7,304 nt of DNA from an uncultured Alistipes sp. Its GTDB lineage: Bacteria; Bacteroidota; Bacteroidia; Bacteroidales; Rikenellaceae. The translations under genes were made by a program, and so were the position numbers. The notes beneath the pieces are model-generated. The model saw only the letters and a list, made by a program, of their open reading frames with translations. It was not told the origin of the DNA and did no database searches. Below, piece after piece: positions 5,635 through 7,304 of this stretch. The stretch spans positions 1-7,304 of the forward strand of contig CAAGGY010000147.1 in NCBI GenBank assembly GCA_900769525.1, given 5' to 3'. Every line of letters starts with the position of its first letter. Position 1 is the stretch's first letter.

Positions 5635-7304
5635 ATGACAAAGATCCTGAAAATTCGTGACCTTACTTTGCGTGACGGCCAGCAGTCGTCTTTCGCAACA
5701 CGTATGACTCAGCAGCAGGTAGACCGTTGCCTTCCTTACTACAAGGATGCTGGTTTCTATGCTATGGAGGTTTGGGGCGGTGCAGTGCCCGACTCAGTGA
5801 TGCGTTACCTCAACGAGAACCCTTGGACTCGTTTGGAGAGTATCAAGAAGGCGGTTGGTGATGTATCGAAGCTCACAGCTTTGTCTCGTGGCCGTAACTT
5901 GTTTGGCTACGCTCCTTACACCGACGAGATTATCGACGGTTTCTCTCGCAACGCTATCGAGAGCGGCTTGGGTATCATGCGTATCTTCGACGCCTTGAAC
6001 GACGTTGACAACGTTAAGTCTACTATTAAGTATATTAAGCAGTATGGCGGTATCGCTGACTGCGCTGTTTGCTACACCGTAGATCCTAAGTATTCTGACG
6101 GCGAGGAGCACGAGAAGGTATTTACTGACGAGTACTTCTTGGATAAGGCTCGCCAGATGGCTGAGCTCGGCGCTGACATGATTACTATCAAGGATATGTC
6201 AGGTTTGATTCCACCTGCACGTGTTGCTGGCCTTATCAAGCTCTTGAAGAAGGAGCTCGGCGTAACTGTCGACTTCCACACACACTGTACTCCAGGCTAT
6301 GGTCTTGGCTCAGTATATGCAGCTATCGTAGCAGGTGTTGACATCGTCGACACTAACTGCTGGTGGTTTGGTGGTGGTACAGGTGCTCCAGCTGTTGAGC
6401 TCGTTTACCTCTTCTGTAAGAAGCTCGGCATTGAGCTTGGCGCTAACATGGAGGCTGTAGCTAAGATTAACGAGCAGTTGAAGGATATCCGCAAGGAGCT
6501 CGAGTTGTCAGTATTCGGTGCTGAGAAGCCACTTCCAAAGCCATTTAACCCACTCACTGACGAGACTCCTGCTGAGGTTGACGCATTGCTCGACCGCTGC
6601 GTGAAGGCAGCACAGGAGGAGAACTGGGATGAGCTTTTGGTAGCTTCACAGGCTATCGAGGCATACTTCGGCTTCCCAGCTCCTAACAAGCTCGTTCAGG
6701 ACGCTGAGATCCCTGGCGGTATGTACTCTAACATGGTAGCACAGCTCAAGCAGCTCGGTGCTGAGGATATCTTGCCACGTGCAATGGAGCTTATTCCTCC
6801 AGTACGTCTTGCTGCAGGTCTTCCACCTCTCGTAACTCCTACTTCACAGATTGTAGGTGCTCAGGCAGTAAACTGCGCTATGGACGAGAAGGCAGGCCGT
6901 GCTATGTACACAAATAAGTCGGCTCAGTTCGTAGGCCTCGTTAAGGGCGACTATGGCCGCACACCAGTTAAGATTTCTGAAGACTTCCGTGAGAAGATTT
7001 GCGGTTTCCGCGAGGAGCGTCCTTATGATACATCTAAGTACCAGAAGCAGCCTAACCCAGCATTGGAGAAGGCAGGTGGCGTGCTCTTGGCTGAGAATGA
7101 GAAGGAGGAGCTCTTGCTCGAGTTGTTCCCATTGGTAGCTAAGGCATACTTGACAGGTATCAAGGAGGCTGCTTATGCTGAGAAGGTTGCAGCAGATCCA
7201 TCATTGAAGAAGGAGGAGGCTGTTGAGCTTCAGCCTATTACTGGCGACACTATCCTCGCTCCACTCCCAGGCCGTGTTATCGAGCTTAAGGTTAAGGTTG
7301 GTGA
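5635..7304 (+). CDS. oadA: Biotin-dependent carboxyltransferase (oxaloacetate decarboxylase alpha / pyruvate carboxylase subunit B), 3' truncated
   Basis: Open for 556 codons to the right edge with no stop. The N-terminal HMGL-like carboxyltransferase barrel starts KIRDLTLRDGQQ, with metal ligand D14. It continues with EVWGGA (43-48), RIFDALNDV (near 117-125), the IKDM motif with the candidate carbamylated lysine K186, the HTHCT metal motif (H215, H217) and GGGTGAP (246-252) with the catalytic-type threonine T249. The conserved PYC/OADA domain follows (about 270-480). The last residues, APLPGRVIELKVKVG, are the first strand of a biotinyl/lipoyl domain, so the biotin attachment MKM lies beyond the window. 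Known enzymes transfer carboxyl between biotin and pyruvate/oxaloacetate. Whether this one decarboxylates oxaloacetate with a sodium pump or makes it with a separate biotin carboxylase depends on genes to the right. Most homologues read LRDAHQS where this one reads LRDGQQS. Start ATG is supported by promoter, leader and family alignment. Confidence 0.92.
   Translation, partial: MTKILKIRDLTLRDGQQSSFATRMTQQQVDRCLPYYKDAGFYAMEVWGGAVPDSVMRYLNENPWTRLESIKKAVGDVSKLTALSRGRNLFGYAPYTDEIIDGFSRNAIESGLGIMRIFDALNDVDNVKSTIKYIKQYGGIADCAVCYTVDPKYSDGEEHEKVFTDEYFLDKARQMAELGADMITIKDMSGLIPPARVAGLIKLLKKELGVTVDFHTHCTPGYGLGSVYAAIVAGVDIVDTNCWWFGGGTGAPAVELVYLFCKKLGIELGANMEAVAKINEQLKDIRKELELSVFGAEKPLPKPFNPLTDETPAEVDALLDRCVKAAQEENWDELLVASQAIEAYFGFPAPNKLVQDAEIPGGMYSNMVAQLKQLGAEDILPRAMELIPPVRLAAGLPPLVTPTSQIVGAQAVNCAMDEKAGRAMYTNKSAQFVGLVKGDYGRTPVKISEDFREKICGFREERPYDTSKYQKQPNPALEKAGGVLLAENEKEELLLELFPLVAKAYLTGIKEAAYAEKVAADPSLKKEEAVELQPITGDTILAPLPGRVIELKVKVG

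Noticed and set aside
6405..6689. Serine-rich minus-strand open frame inside the carboxyltransferase gene
   Set aside because: Low-complexity shadow of the strongly biased GCT/GAG/AAG codons on the plus strand.

Overview
The window looks like chromosomal DNA of a Bacteroidales bacterium (phylum Bacteroidota). The reasons are three TAnnTTTG-type -7 promoter boxes, starts preceded by A/T-rich leaders rather than strong Shine-Dalgarno sequences, and gene families typical of gut Bacteroidales: a 'xanthan lyase'-type multidomain amidase, an M64 peptidase and an OadA/PycB-type carboxyltransferase. Genus is not resolved; Alistipes/Rikenellaceae-like is only an impression.

Layout from left to right. 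Positions 1-115 hold, on the minus strand, what I read as the 5' end of a group II intron that runs off the left edge. It begins immediately after a strong hairpin (120-147) that closes the minus-strand gene pair. That pair is a 999-residue secreted multidomain amidase (1042-4041), followed after only two bases by a BASS-family membrane transporter (131-1039) whose stop codon lies in the terminator loop. A 112-bp divergent region (4042-4153) carries one promoter-like -7 box on each strand. To its right, on the plus strand, is a secreted M64 metallopeptidase (4154-5458), closed by a textbook intrinsic terminator (5471-5505). After a well-formed Bacteroidota promoter (5537-5567) and an A-rich leader comes the start of a biotin-dependent carboxyltransferase gene (5635 to the right edge). 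It is cut just as its biotinyl domain begins.

How they may work together. The divergent amidase and peptidase both carry signal peptides and are predicted zinc hydrolases of peptidoglycan/peptide-type substrates outside the cytoplasm. The transporter would be translated from the amidase message. Its substrate cannot be told from sequence. The carboxyltransferase is a separate central-metabolism transcription unit with visibly different codon use. No defence system, CRISPR array, tRNA or rRNA gene was seen. The most unusual items are the intron-terminator-stop codon junction and the amidase domain split by an inserted beta-sandwich domain. I did not find a clearly novel system.
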